DNA of 64,000 nt, taken from contig JACVCH010000016.1 of NCBI GenBank assembly GCA_016742175.1, forward strand, positions 1-64,000, given 5' to 3'. Below are positions 14,321 through 24,595 of the stretch, one piece after another. The notes beneath the pieces were generated by a model. That model was not told the DNA's origin. It saw only the letters and a program-made list of their open reading frames with translations, and searched no databases. Origin of the DNA: Rhizobiaceae bacterium (GTDB lineage: Bacteria > Pseudomonadota > Alphaproteobacteria > Rhizobiales > Rhizobiaceae). Position 1 is the first letter of the stretch, and each line of letters opens with the position of its first letter. A program made the position numbers and the translations under genes.

Positions 14321-17299
14321 ATGAACGAGCAACCGAGGCCGAAAGGCTTCGTCGGACAGTCCGTCGAACGCGTGGAAGATGCCAGCCTGCTCAAGGGCCG
14401 TGGCCGCTATATCGACGACCTGCCGACGCGCCGCGACACGGCATACGCCGCTTTCCTGCGCTCGCCGCATGCCCATGCCGAAATCCGTGCCATCGATACC
14501 GAAAAGGCCAAGGCGCATCCCGGTGTTTACGCCGTACTGACCGGCGAGGACGTCGCAAGCCTCACCAACAGCCTCGTCGTGGGCGTTAAGGCCGATGTCG
14601 AATGCTGGCCGATGGCGCGCGACCGCGTCCGCTATGTCGGCGAGCCCGTCGTGCTCGTGGTGGCGGAAAGCCGGTATGTCGCCGAAGACGCGCTGGACTT
14701 CGTGGAGGTCACCTACGAGACGCTGCCCCCGGTGATCGACCCGCGGGCGGCACTGGCCGACGAAGCGCCCGTGCTCCATCCGTCGCTCGGCACGAACCTG
14801 ATCAACGAACGCGCGTTTCGCTACGGCGATCCCGAGGCTGCATTCGAAGCCGCCCCACACCGGATCGCGATCACGACGGCCTATCCGCGCAATTCCTGCA
14901 CGCCCATCGAGACCTATGGCGTGATCGCGGAATACGACCCGGGCGAAGACGCCTATGACGTCACGGCGAACTTCCAGGGGCCGTTCTCCATCCACGCGGT
15001 TCTCTCGCGTGCGCTGAAAGTGCCCGGCAACCGCATGCGCCTGCGCACCCCGCCGGATTCGGGCGGCTCCTTCGGCGTCAAGCAGGGCGTCTTTCCCTAT
15101 GTCGTGCTCGTCGCCATCGCCGCGCGCGTCGCCGACAGGCCCGTCAAGTGGATCGAGGACCGCCTGGAGCACCTGACCGCCTCCGTCTCGGCGACCAACC
15201 GGGTGACGACGCTTGAGGCGGCGGTGGAGCCGGACGGCCGGATCACGGCGCTCTCCTGGGACCAGATCGAGGATTGCGGCGCGCACCTCAGGGCGCCCGA
15301 ACCGGCGACGCTCTACCGCATGCACGGCAACATGACCGGCGCCTACGCGATCGAAAACGTCGCCATCCGCAACCGGGTCGTTTTGACCAACAAGACGCCG
15401 ACCGGCCTCAACAGGGGCTTCGGCGGCCCGCAGATCTATTTTCCGCTGGAGCGGCTCGTCCACAAGATTGCCGACGAATTGGGGCTCGACCGGCTCGAGG
15501 TGATCCGGAGGAACTTGGTGCCCGGCGACGCCTTTCCCTATCGCACCGCGACGGGCGCGCTCCTGGACTCCGGCGACTACGAAGCAGCGCTCGACCGGGC
15601 CGTCACCGAAGGCGGGCTTGGCGAACTGATCGCCCGGCGCGATTCGGCTCGCGCGGAAGGCCGGCTTTACGGCATCGGCCTCACCGCGGCGGTGGAGCCG
15701 AGCGTCTCCAATATGGGCTACATCACCACCGTGCTGACGCCGGAAGCGCGCGCCAAGGCCGGCCCGAAGAACGGCGCGCAGGCGGTGGCGACCGTCGGGA
15801 TCGATCCGCTCGGCTCGGTCACCGTCAAGGTCGCATCGGTGCCGCAGGGACAGGGCCACCGCACGGTGCTCGCCCAGGTCGTCGCCGACCGGCTGGGGCT
15901 GCCGCTCGGCGCCGTGCGGGTCAACACCGAACTCGACACCAACCGGGACGCCTGGTCGATCGCATCGGGCAATTATGCCAGCCGCTTCGCGCCGGCCGTC
16001 GCCGGGACCGCGAAACTCGCCGCCGACCGGCTGCGCGGCAGATTGGCGACTATCGCGGCCGCGCAGTTGAACGTCACGGCCGACCAGATCGAGTTTGCCG
16101 AAGGCAAGCTGTTCGACCGGGGCAATCCCGACAATTCGGTATCCTTCGCGCGTGTCGCCGCGGCCAGTCACTGGGCGCCGGGCACAGTGCCGGAAGGCAC
16201 CGGGCAGACCATCCGCGAAACCGTCTTCTGGACCGCCGACGAGCTGAGCGCGCCAACGGCCGAGGACGGCATCAATTCGTCGCTCTGCCACGGCTTCATC
16301 TTCGATTTCTGCGGCGTGGAAATCGACCGCGATACGGGCGTGGCGCGCATCGACCGCTACGTGACGATGCATGATTGCGGCACGATCCTGCATCCGGGGA
16401 TGGTGGACGGCCAGGTGCGCGGCGGCTTCGCCCAGGCGCTGGGCGCCGCTCTTTCCGAGGAATATGCCTATGGCGCGGATGGCGCGTTCCTCACCGGCAC
16501 GCTCGCCGACTATCTGATCCCCACCGTGATGGAGACGCCGGAGCCGGTCATCCTTCACTTCGAGAGCCCGTCGCCCTTTACGCCGCTCGGCGCCAAGGGT
16601 GTCGGCGAAGGCAATTGCATGTCGACGCCGGTCTGCATCGCGAATGCCATCGCCGACGCGACCGGCGTCGAGAACCTGACGCTGCCGCTCTCGCCGAGCA
16701 AGATCTCGGCGCTCATCCACGCAGACGAAAAGCCCTCCACCCGGCGGAAAAGCGACGCGAAGCCGCTGAAGGCGCGCGCGGGCGAACGGGCGCTCTCCGG
16801 CGAAGGGTCGGCCGATGTTTCCGCCACCCGCGAAGAGATCTGGGCGATGCTGCTCGATCCGAGGACGCTCGAAGCGATCATTCCCGGCGCCCACAAGGTC
16901 GAGAAAATTTCGGACACGCATTTCTGCGCCGACGTCACCTTGGGGGTGGGCCCGGTCAAGGGGCGCTACCGGGCCGATATCGAACTGTCCGACATGGTGG
17001 AACCCGAGGCAGTGACGCTGTCCGGCGGCACCGAAGGCGCGCTTGGCTCAGGGCGCGGCCAGGGCCGGATCACGCTGACTGCAACTGAAAACGGCACCCG
17101 CGTCTCCTACAGCTACGAGGCCGGCATCGGCGGCAAGGTCGCCTCCATCGGCGGACGCCTGCTCGACGGCGCGGCGCGCGTGGTCATCGGCCAGTTCTTC
17201 CAGTCGCTCGCCCGCTACGCGGGTCGCGGCAAAGCCGCCGGAACTCCGTCGACCGGCCTGATGGCCCGATTGAGGTCTCTTCTGGGGAGGCGCGCATGA
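14321..17299 (+). CDS. hmfA: Molybdenum hydroxylase large subunit fused to a CoxG-like domain (probable 2-furoyl-CoA dehydrogenase)
   Basis: 992 residues. Residues ~1-800 are a xanthine dehydrogenase/CoxL-type molybdopterin subunit (VGQSVERVEDASLLKGRGRY, FGGPQIYFPLERL, and the active-site Glu in AKGVGEGN). Residues ~825-975 are a CoxG/SRPBCC domain (SADVSATREEIWAMLLDP, TLGVGPVKGRY). It oxidises a substrate at the Mo centre and passes electrons to the FeS and FAD subunits encoded next. The gene order Mo-FAD-FeS-CoA ligase-hydratase is that of hmfABCDE, which converts 2-furoate to 2-oxoglutarate through furoyl-CoA. Other aryl-CoA or N-heterocycle hydroxylases remain possible. Start ATG with GGGAGG upstream. 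Confidence 0.65.
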   Translation: MNEQPRPKGFVGQSVERVEDASLLKGRGRYIDDLPTRRDTAYAAFLRSPHAHAEIRAIDTEKAKAHPGVYAVLTGEDVASLTNSLVVGVKADVECWPMARDRVRYVGEPVVLVVAESRYVAEDALDFVEVTYETLPPVIDPRAALADEAPVLHPSLGTNLINERAFRYGDPEAAFEAAPHRIAITTAYPRNSCTPIETYGVIAEYDPGEDAYDVTANFQGPFSIHAVLSRALKVPGNRMRLRTPPDSGGSFGVKQGVFPYVVLVAIAARVADRPVKWIEDRLEHLTASVSATNRVTTLEAAVEPDGRITALSWDQIEDCGAHLRAPEPATLYRMHGNMTGAYAIENVAIRNRVVLTNKTPTGLNRGFGGPQIYFPLERLVHKIADELGLDRLEVIRRNLVPGDAFPYRTATGALLDSGDYEAALDRAVTEGGLGELIARRDSARAEGRLYGIGLTAAVEPSVSNMGYITTVLTPEARAKAGPKNGAQAVATVGIDPLGSVTVKVASVPQGQGHRTVLAQVVADRLGLPLGAVRVNTELDTNRDAWSIASGNYASRFAPAVAGTAKLAADRLRGRLATIAAAQLNVTADQIEFAEGKLFDRGNPDNSVSFARVAAASHWAPGTVPEGTGQTIRETVFWTADELSAPTAEDGINSSLCHGFIFDFCGVEIDRDTGVARIDRYVTMHDCGTILHPGMVDGQVRGGFAQALGAALSEEYAYGADGAFLTGTLADYLIPTVMETPEPVILHFESPSPFTPLGAKGVGEGNCMSTPVCIANAIADATGVENLTLPLSPSKISALIHADEKPSTRRKSDAKPLKARAGERALSGEGSADVSATREEIWAMLLDPRTLEAIIPGAHKVEKISDTHFCADVTLGVGPVKGRYRADIELSDMVEPEAVTLSGGTEGALGSGRGQGRITLTATENGTRVSYSYEAGIGGKVASIGGRLLDGAARVVIGQFFQSLARYAGRGKAAGTPSTGLMARLRSLLGRRA

Positions 17300-18123
17300 A
17301 ACCCGCAGCTTTCGACTACCTGCAGGCCGCAACGCTCGACGAGGCCCTGGACGCGCTTCATGAAGCGGGCGGCGACGCGCGCGTCATCGCGGGCGGCCAG
17401 TCGCTGTTGCCCATGCTCAACATGCGCCTCGCCCGTCCTGCAGTCCTCGTCGACATCATGCGTATCGAGGCGCTGCAGACGATCGAGCAGACCGGCAGCG
17501 ACATCCTGATCGGCGCCGGCGTGCGCCAGGCAAGGCTCGAAGCGTGGCCGGAACTTTCCGCCCGCCTGCCGCTGTTGGCGATGGCCTTGCCTTGGCTCGG
17601 CCATGTGCAGACCCGCGCGCGGGGCACGGTCTGCGGCTCGCTTGCCCATGCCGATCCAAGCGCCGAACTGCCGCTGTCGCTGGTCGCGCTCCAGGGAAGG
17701 GTGCACCTGCGCACCAGGCGCAAGCAGCGCACGGTCAGCGCGGAAGACTTCTTCCTCGGCATGATGGCGACCGAACTCGCAGAGGGCGAGATGATCGAGG
17801 CGGTGTCCTTCCCCGCCCGGGCCGAGGGCACCGGCTACGGCTTCAACGAGATCGGGCGGCGCCACGGAGATTTCGCCATCACGGCGGTGGCCGCCATGGT
17901 GACGGACCGCTCCGCAGCGATCGCCATTGCCGGCGTGGACGACCGCCCCCGGCGTTTCGACGTGCCGTTGCCCGGCGATACCGGCCTGGACGATGCCTTG
18001 AACGAGATCGCCTGGGATCTCAACGCCCGCGACGACATCCACGCCTCGGCCCGCTATCGCCGCGAACTCGTCAGGCGCCTGGGCCGCCGGACCATCGAGG
18101 AGGCTGCCGCATGTCTCGCCTGA
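17296..18123 (+). CDS. hmfB: FAD-binding subunit of molybdenum hydroxylase (CoxM-like)
   Basis: 275 residues, the usual length of CoxM-type medium subunits. FAD-binding motifs are visible: AGGQSLLPMLNMRLARP near residues 33-50 and ARGTVCGSLAHADPSAELP near 110-128. It accepts electrons from the two [2Fe-2S] clusters of the small subunit. The start overlaps the end of the large-subunit gene by 4 nt (ATGA), showing translational coupling. The named function rests on the operon context, not on this subunit alone. Confidence 0.7.
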   Translation: MKPAAFDYLQAATLDEALDALHEAGGDARVIAGGQSLLPMLNMRLARPAVLVDIMRIEALQTIEQTGSDILIGAGVRQARLEAWPELSARLPLLAMALPWLGHVQTRARGTVCGSLAHADPSAELPLSLVALQGRVHLRTRRKQRTVSAEDFFLGMMATELAEGEMIEAVSFPARAEGTGYGFNEIGRRHGDFAITAVAAMVTDRSAAIAIAGVDDRPRRFDVPLPGDTGLDDALNEIAWDLNARDDIHASARYRRELVRRLGRRTIEEAAACLA

Positions 18124-18623
18124 CTGCCCATCAGAAGAAGCCCGTCACGTTCAAGCTCAACGGTCTGCCCGTCAGGGCCGATGCGGAAAGCCGGATGCTT
18201 CTGAGCGACTTCATCCGCCACGAGCTCGGCATGACCGGCACCCATGTCGGTTGCGAGCATGGCGTCTGCGGCGCATGCACGATCCAGGTCGACGGCGCGC
18301 CGGCGCGCGCGTGCCTGATGCTCGCCGTCCAGGCGGAAGGAGCCGAGATCCGAACCGTGGAAGCGCTGTCGCCCGGCGAAGACCGGCTGTCGGCCCTCCA
18401 GGCTGCGTTCAAGCGCCACCACGGTCTTCAATGCGGCTTCTGCACCCCCGGAATCCTGATGTCGCTCGATGCGCTGATCGGCGCACGGCCGGACGCAGGG
18501 CGCGAGGAGGTGCGCGACCATCTTTCCGGTCACCTCTGCCGGTGCACCGGATACGCGACGATCGTGCAGGCCGCTCTGTCGGCGCTCGATGAAATCCGCA
18601 GGGAGGCTGACGGGGATGTTTGA
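18111..18623 (+). CDS. hmfC: [2Fe-2S] subunit of molybdenum hydroxylase (CoxS-like)
   Basis: 170 residues. Plant-ferredoxin cluster ligands in GCEHGVCGAC plus a downstream Cys in ARACLM, and the second cluster in CGFCTPG and CRCTGY, all intact. The start ATG at 18111 overlaps the FAD-subunit gene by 13 nt in another frame; a longer upstream reading would only be a shadow of that gene. It links the Mo site to FAD. Together the three subunits form a complete alpha-beta-gamma hydroxylase. Confidence 0.75.
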   Translation: MSRLTAHQKKPVTFKLNGLPVRADAESRMLLSDFIRHELGMTGTHVGCEHGVCGACTIQVDGAPARACLMLAVQAEGAEIRTVEALSPGEDRLSALQAAFKRHHGLQCGFCTPGILMSLDALIGARPDAGREEVRDHLSGHLCRCTGYATIVQAALSALDEIRREADGDV

Positions 18624-20136
18624 TCTGGGAACAAGTTTCATGGCGAGCGTGGATCGCGATCCGGACGCGCTCGCGATCGTGGATGGCGATACGCGGCTGA
18701 CCTATGCTCAATGGCACGTTCGCATCTCGGCGCTCGTCGCCTGCCTCGGCGAGATGGGCCTGAAGCGCGGCGACCACGTGCTGACGGCGATGCAGAACCG
18801 CTGGGAGAACGCTTCGCTCCACTGGGCCTGCCAGTTCGCCGGCATCATCGTCACGCCGCTCAACTGGCGCGCCAAGGCAGACGAGATCGATCACGGCACC
18901 TCGGATTCCGGAGCCAAAGCGGTGTTCTACGAGGAAATCACCGAAGACGCCGTCGCCGCCTCGGCGAAGGCCGAAGGCCTCATCAGGAAATCCGCGATCG
19001 AACTTGCGGAAATGATGCAGAAGCACGCGCCGCTCGCCGTGCCACAGGCCTCGGCAGACGACTGGTCGTTGATGCTCTACACGTCCGGCACCACGTCGAA
19101 GCCGAAGGGCGTCCCGCGCCGCCATCGTGCCGAACGGGCCGGAGCGCTCGCCCATGTGGCGCAGAACCTCTACCGCCACGGCGAACGCACGCTCGGCGTG
19201 ATGCCGCTCTACCACACGATGGGCGTGCGCTCGCTCATCGCATCCTCGCTGATCGGCGGCGCCTTCATCTGTCTGCCGCGCTTCGATGCCGGCAAGGCGA
19301 TCGACCTCATCGAAGCCGAGGCGATCACCAATCTCTACCTCGTCCCCACGCTCTATCACGACGTGGTCCATCACGAGGGGTTCTCGCCGGAACTCGTCCG
19401 GTCGGTGACCAAGCTCGGCTATGCCGGCGCATCGATGACGGATGGGCTGCTGCGCAAGCTCGACGGGGCGTTCAAGCCGGACCTTTTCGTGAACCATTAC
19501 GGATCTTCCGAGATCTACACGTTCACCATCGAGCAGAAGGCCGCGGCCAAGCCGGGCTCGGCCGGCCGTGCGGGCATCAACCAGATGATCCGGGTCGCCA
19601 AGCTGAGTGCGTCCGGTCCCGACGACCTCGCCGGAACCGGCGAGGAAGGCGAGATCATCGCGCTCGCAAAGAGCGACGAGGCTTTCGAAGGCTACTGGAA
19701 CAGGCCCGAGGCGACCGAGAAGGCCCTGCGCGAAGGCTGGTACTTCACCGGCGATACCGGCTTCTTCGACGAGGACGGCGATCTCTTCGTCACCGGCCGC
19801 GCCGACGACATGATCATTACCGGCGGCGAAAACGTGTCGCCGGTCGAGGTCGAGAGCTGTCTGTCGCTGCATGACAACGTCGCCGAAGTCGCCGTCGTCG
19901 GACTTCCGGACGAGCGCTGGGGCAAGATCGTCACCGCGTTCGTCAAACGGCGCGGCAGCGTGACCGCCGAAGAGCTCGACCAGCATTGCAGAACCTCGGG
20001 CCTCGCCAATTTCCGCCGGCCCCGCCGCATCGTCTTCGTCGAGGACATTCCCAAATCGCCCGTCGGCAAGATCCTGCGCCGCATGCTGGTCGCCGGCGAA
20101 TACCGCGAAGACCAACGCGCTCCCGAACATCAATAA
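18616..20136 (+). CDS. hmfD: Acyl/aryl-CoA ligase (probable 2-furoate-CoA ligase)
   Basis: About 506 residues, ANL superfamily. ATP-binding loop MLYTSGTTSKPKG, core NHYGSSEIYTF, hinge TGDTGFFDEDGDLFVTGRAD with ITGGENVSPVEVE, and the C-terminal catalytic Lys in KSPVGKILRR. It would activate a carboxylic acid to its CoA thioester in the cytoplasm before ring hydroxylation. ATG 18616 overlaps the FeS-subunit stop by 8 nt and has GGGAGG upstream. The exact acid is inferred from the hmf-like order and the BenE-type importer that follows. Confidence 0.65.
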   Translation: MFDLGTSFMASVDRDPDALAIVDGDTRLTYAQWHVRISALVACLGEMGLKRGDHVLTAMQNRWENASLHWACQFAGIIVTPLNWRAKADEIDHGTSDSGAKAVFYEEITEDAVAASAKAEGLIRKSAIELAEMMQKHAPLAVPQASADDWSLMLYTSGTTSKPKGVPRRHRAERAGALAHVAQNLYRHGERTLGVMPLYHTMGVRSLIASSLIGGAFICLPRFDAGKAIDLIEAEAITNLYLVPTLYHDVVHHEGFSPELVRSVTKLGYAGASMTDGLLRKLDGAFKPDLFVNHYGSSEIYTFTIEQKAAAKPGSAGRAGINQMIRVAKLSASGPDDLAGTGEEGEIIALAKSDEAFEGYWNRPEATEKALREGWYFTGDTGFFDEDGDLFVTGRADDMIITGGENVSPVEVESCLSLHDNVAEVAVVGLPDERWGKIVTAFVKRRGSVTAEELDQHCRTSGLANFRRPRRIVFVEDIPKSPVGKILRRMLVAGEYREDQRAPEHQ

Positions 20137-20163
20137 GCACACCTCTACAGAAGGACTTTTCAC

Positions 20164-20970
20164 ATGGCACAAAAAGCCACTTTCGACGACAAGCGTCTGG
20201 CCGACCTCGACGGCTTCACGGTCTCCATCGACGCCGAGCGTCAACGCGCCGACATCACCCTGGACCGGCCGCCCTACAACGTCGTCTCCATGCTGGCACG
20301 CGACCAGCTTCGCCTCGTCTTCGAGGCGCTCGACGAGGACGACCGCGTGCGCATCATCGTCGTCACCGGCGCGGGCGAGCATTTCTCCTCCGGCGGCAAC
20401 ATCAAGGGCTTCCTCGAAGCGAGCCCCGAGCATGTCTCGAAGCTCGCCTGGAACATCGCCGCGCCGGCCCGCTGCTCCAAACCGGTGATCGCCGCCAATC
20501 GCGGCTACTGCTTCGGCGTCGGCTTCGAACTGTCGCTCGCCTGCGACTTCCGGATCGCCACCGACACGACGCGCTACGCGCTGCCGGAGCAGAAGCTGGG
20601 CCAGATTCCCGGCTCGGGCGGCTCGGCGCGCTTGCAGAAGATGGTCGGCGTCACGCGCACCAAGAACATCGTGATGCGGTCCATGCGCATCACCGGCAAG
20701 CAGGCGCATGACTGGGGCATCGCCTCGGAAGTCGTCGCCGATGCCGATCTCGAGGCGAGCGTCGATGCGCTCGTCGAAGAACTGATCGCGTTCTCGCCGA
20801 TCGCCCAGCGTACGGCCAAGAAGCTTCTCAACGACACCGACGATGCGCTGCTCACCACCGCGATCGAACTCGAAGGACACAGCTACAGCCGCCTGCGCCA
20901 GTCCGACGATTTCCGTGAAGGGGTGAATGCCTTTCACGAAAAGCGGGCCGCCGTGTTCGTCGGTAGCTGA
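20164..20970 (+). CDS. hmfE: Enoyl-CoA hydratase/isomerase family protein (probable HmfE)
   Basis: 268 residues, crotonase fold. Oxyanion-hole segments FSSGGNIKGF and FGVGFELSLACDF and both candidate catalytic glutamates (GFELS and LPEQKLG) are present, so it should be active. In the hmf pathway the corresponding enzyme handles 2-oxoglutaroyl-CoA. Here the role follows from position after the ligase gene, 27 bp downstream with AGAAGGA upstream of the ATG. A strong terminator follows, so this is the last gene of the catabolic core. Confidence 0.6.
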   Translation: MAQKATFDDKRLADLDGFTVSIDAERQRADITLDRPPYNVVSMLARDQLRLVFEALDEDDRVRIIVVTGAGEHFSSGGNIKGFLEASPEHVSKLAWNIAAPARCSKPVIAANRGYCFGVGFELSLACDFRIATDTTRYALPEQKLGQIPGSGGSARLQKMVGVTRTKNIVMRSMRITGKQAHDWGIASEVVADADLEASVDALVEELIAFSPIAQRTAKKLLNDTDDALLTTAIELEGHSYSRLRQSDDFREGVNAFHEKRAAVFVGS

Positions 20971-20977
20971 CGCCAAG

Positions 20978-21009
20978 GCCGGGCCCTCGCCAAGGGTCCG
21001 GCATTTTTT
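20978..21009 (+). terminator. Rho-independent terminator after the hmf-like genes
   Basis: A 10-bp stem (GCCGGGCCCT / AGGGTCCGGC, one G-T pair) with a 5-nt loop, followed by ATTTTTT. It lies between hmfE and the transporter gene, so transporter expression may depend on read-through or its own promoter. Confidence 0.85.
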
Positions 21010-21056
21010 CACCGGGCCGCACCAGGGGACGCGGCCGACCATGGGAGGAGTTTTCA

Positions 21057-22322
21057 ATGCGCATGGAAGCAAGACACATCATCGAACCCGCACCCGGCTT
21101 TGCCTCCGGGCTGCGGGACTTGCCGAAGCATCTGACCGTGAAGTCGTTCAGCGCAGGTCTCGTTGCCGCGATCTTCGGTTGCTCCGGTCCGGCACTGATC
21201 GTCATCGGCGCCGCCAATGATGGCGGGCTGACCAATGGCCAGACGGTCGCTTGGCTGTTCGCCATCTATTTCCTCGGCGGGCTGATCAGCCTGTTCCTGG
21301 CGCTGCGCTACAAGCAGCCGGTCACCGGCGCCTATTCGATACCCGGCGCCGCGCTGGTCGCGGGATCGCTCGCCACCTTCTCCTTCGACCAGGCGGTCGG
21401 CGCCTTCATCCTCGCCGGCGTGATCGTCTTCGTCCTCGGCATTTCCGGGCTCATCGGCAAGGTGATGCGCTGGATTCCGATGCCGATCGTCATGGCGATG
21501 ATCGCAGGTGCACTGATGCGCTTTGCAACCGGCGCCGTCGGCTCGCTCGGCACGGCGCCGCTCATCGCCGGCGCCGCCATCATCGCGTTCTTCGTTTCGA
21601 TGCGGTTGACGAAGACGATCCCGCCGGTTCTCGCCGCGCTCGTCGCCGGCCTCGTCGCCGCTTTCGCGACCGGTTCGGTCGGTGGTGCGGCAACGGAGAT
21701 CGCCTTCGTTCTTCCCGAATTCACGGCGCCGACCTTCACCATCGACGCGTTTTTCGCGATCGCCGTGCCGCTTGCCCTGCTTGTCATAGGCGCCGAAAAC
21801 GCGCAGGCGACCGGCGTGCTGATGGCCGAAGGCTACAAGCCGCCGATCAACATGATGACGGTGATTTCGGGTGTCGGCGGCGTTGCTGCAGGCCTGCTGG
21901 GCGGCCACAATGCCAACATCGCCGGCCCGATGACCGCGATCTGCTCGTCCGACCAGGCGGGCGAGAACAAGGACGGCCGCTATGCCGCGACCGTGGTCAA
22001 CGGCATTCTGTTCGGCTCCTTCGGCATCGTCGTGGGCGCCGCGGTGCCGATCGTCATGGCGCTCCCCGGAGCGCTGATCGGCACGGTTGCCGGGCTTGCG
22101 ATGATCGGGGTGCTCCTCGCCGCGCTTCAAAACGCGTTCGGGCGATCGCTCGGCAATCAGACCGGAGCCTTCGTCGCGCTCGCCGTCTCCCTCTCGAACA
22201 TCACGCTCCTCGGGATCAGCGCGCCCTTCTGGGCACTCGTGGCGGGCGTCGTCGTCTCTGCGGTCGTCGAGCGCAACGCGTTGACAGCCGCAAGAGCCGA
22301 AGGCGCTGCCGCCGCCGTCTAG
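21057..22322 (+). CDS. BenE-family carboxylate/H+ symporter
   Basis: 421 residues, about 11-12 membrane segments, BenE (benzoate membrane transport) family. Recognisable segments are GCSGPALIVIGAANDGGLTN, KQPVTGAYSIPGAALVAG and GGHNANIAGPMTAIC. It imports small aromatic-type acids with protons across the inner membrane. Its position after the CoA ligase and molybdenum hydroxylase genes makes it the likely importer of that pathway's acid, for example 2-furoate or benzoate. Start ATG 21057 has GGGAGGAG 7 nt upstream. The cognate acid is an inference. Confidence 0.85.
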   Translation: MRMEARHIIEPAPGFASGLRDLPKHLTVKSFSAGLVAAIFGCSGPALIVIGAANDGGLTNGQTVAWLFAIYFLGGLISLFLALRYKQPVTGAYSIPGAALVAGSLATFSFDQAVGAFILAGVIVFVLGISGLIGKVMRWIPMPIVMAMIAGALMRFATGAVGSLGTAPLIAGAAIIAFFVSMRLTKTIPPVLAALVAGLVAAFATGSVGGAATEIAFVLPEFTAPTFTIDAFFAIAVPLALLVIGAENAQATGVLMAEGYKPPINMMTVISGVGGVAAGLLGGHNANIAGPMTAICSSDQAGENKDGRYAATVVNGILFGSFGIVVGAAVPIVMALPGALIGTVAGLAMIGVLLAALQNAFGRSLGNQTGAFVALAVSLSNITLLGISAPFWALVAGVVVSAVVERNALTAARAEGAAAAV

Positions 22323-22496
22323 CTAAACCGTCTCGCGCATCACGGCGTTCGGCTGACTAGGGCCGGACGCTGGACCCCTCAGCGGGGGTCAGGAGCCGCC
22401 ACCGCGATCTGCCCGTGTTGATGGCTGCTGCTCGATACCAAACGCTTAAACCACGCGGGACTTGCTGTTGCCCATTGGAATACGGCGCCCCACGCC

Positions 22497-22997
22497 TCAC
22501 TCGATCAGCGAACCCTTGCCACGCTCCGCCAGCAGGAACGCAGCCATCGCCGGAACACGCAGGCTCTCCGCCTGCTTAAGCCGCTCGGCATCGAAATGAT
22601 GCTCGGCGTCGAGCATGTTGACCGTACCAAGGAGACGACCTCCCGCGGCGATGGGCATGTTGAGGCAGGAGCCGCAGCCGAGCGAGCCGATCAGCTCCCA
22701 GTCCGGAAAGCGCCGTGAAATTTCGTCGAGCGTGTTCATGACGTAGGGCCGCCGGCCGACGATCACGTGCTGATGCCATTCGTCGAACCGCAGCGGCTTG
22801 GTGCCCGAGGCGGGGTAGGCGTCGGGCATGTTGGTGTAGAGCCGCCGGGCAACGCCCGCCGCCTCGTCGACCACCGTGATGGTGAAGAGCTTGACGCCCA
22901 CCGTCTCGCGCGCCAGCGTTTCGAGCGCTGCCCACGGCGCAGCGTCGGAGGCTTCGAGCGCAGCGCGGAAACGGGCGAGGGCGGTCTGGTCGGTCAT
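22497..22997 (-). CDS. GAF domain protein
   Basis: 166 residues consisting of a single GAF domain (KLFTITVVDEAAGVARRLYT, YVMNTLDEI, GSLGCGSCLNMPI, GRLLGTVNMLD). There is no attached enzyme or HTH. GAF domains bind small ligands; the cysteine pair in GCGSC could bind metal or sense redox. It is the last gene of the peptide-transporter operon (27 bp after dppF, same strand), so it may sense or buffer something linked to peptide uptake. Function unknown. Confidence 0.75.
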   Translation of the reverse strand: MTDQTALARFRAALEASDAAPWAALETLARETVGVKLFTITVVDEAAGVARRLYTNMPDAYPASGTKPLRFDEWHQHVIVGRRPYVMNTLDEISRRFPDWELIGSLGCGSCLNMPIAAGGRLLGTVNMLDAEHHFDAERLKQAESLRVPAMAAFLLAERGKGSLIE

Positions 22998-23024
22998 GGC
23001 ATTGTCCTGGAAAGGGTGTGGGTT

Positions 23025-23761
<737 letters not shown>

Positions 23762-23765
<4 letters not shown>

Positions 23766-24595
23766 GCCGTTTCCCAGGCACTGCGGTCGAGCACGGGCAG
23801 TTCCGCGCGCGTCTCGCCGAGGCGGGGCACGGAGGCGAGCAGGCCGCGCGTATAGGGATGGGTCGCCGCGTGGAGCGCATCGGCCCGGCATTCCTCGACG
23901 ATCTCGCCGCGATACATGACGAGGATGCGGTCGCAGAAGGCGGAGACGAGGTGGAGGTCGTGGCTGATGAAGATCAGCCCCATGCCCTTGCGGGTCACGA
24001 GGTCGTTCATGATCGACAGGACTTCGCCCTGCACGGACACGTCGAGCGCGGAGGTCGGCTCGTCGGCGATCAGGATCGAGGGTTCGGGGATCAGCATCAT
24101 GGCGATCATCACCCGCTGGCCCATGCCGCCCGAAACCTCGTGCGGATAAAGGCCGAAGACGCGCTCGGGCTCTCGGATCTGCACCGCCTCGAGCATCTCC
24201 AGGACGCGCTGCTTGACCCGTCGGCGCGGCAGCTTCTCGTGGACGGCCAGCGCCTCGCCGATCTGCTCGCCCACGGTCATGACCGGGTTGAGCGAGAATT
24301 TCGGGTCCTGCATCACCATCGAGATGCGCGCGCCGCGCACCTTGCGCATCGCGGGTTCCGAGATGGCGAGAAGCTCCGTGCCTTCGAAGTCCATGCGCTC
24401 GGCGGTCACCTTGCCGGGCGGGCGGATCAGCCGCAGGATCGAGCGGCCGGTCATGGTCTTGCCGGACCCGCTCTCTCCGACGATGCCGAGCCGTTCGCGC
24501 CCGAGCGAAAAGGAGATGTCCTTGACCACGTCGACCGGTCCCGACGCGGTCGGGAAGGTCACGCGCAGTTTTTTCACGTCGAGGAGGTCGCTCAC
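23762..24595 (-). CDS. Peptide ABC transporter ATP-binding protein (DppD-like)
   Basis: 277 residues. Walker A GESGSGKTM, Q-loop MVMQDPKFSLNPVMTV, signature VSGGMGQRVMIAMML, Walker B ILIADEPTSALD, switch His in SHDLHLV, and a short oligopeptide-type C-terminus (HPYTRGLLASVP). The start is GTG at 24595, because the protein homology begins at SDLLDVKKLRVTF; it overlaps dppC by 4 nt. It forms the heterodimeric ATPase with the next gene's product. Confidence 0.88.
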
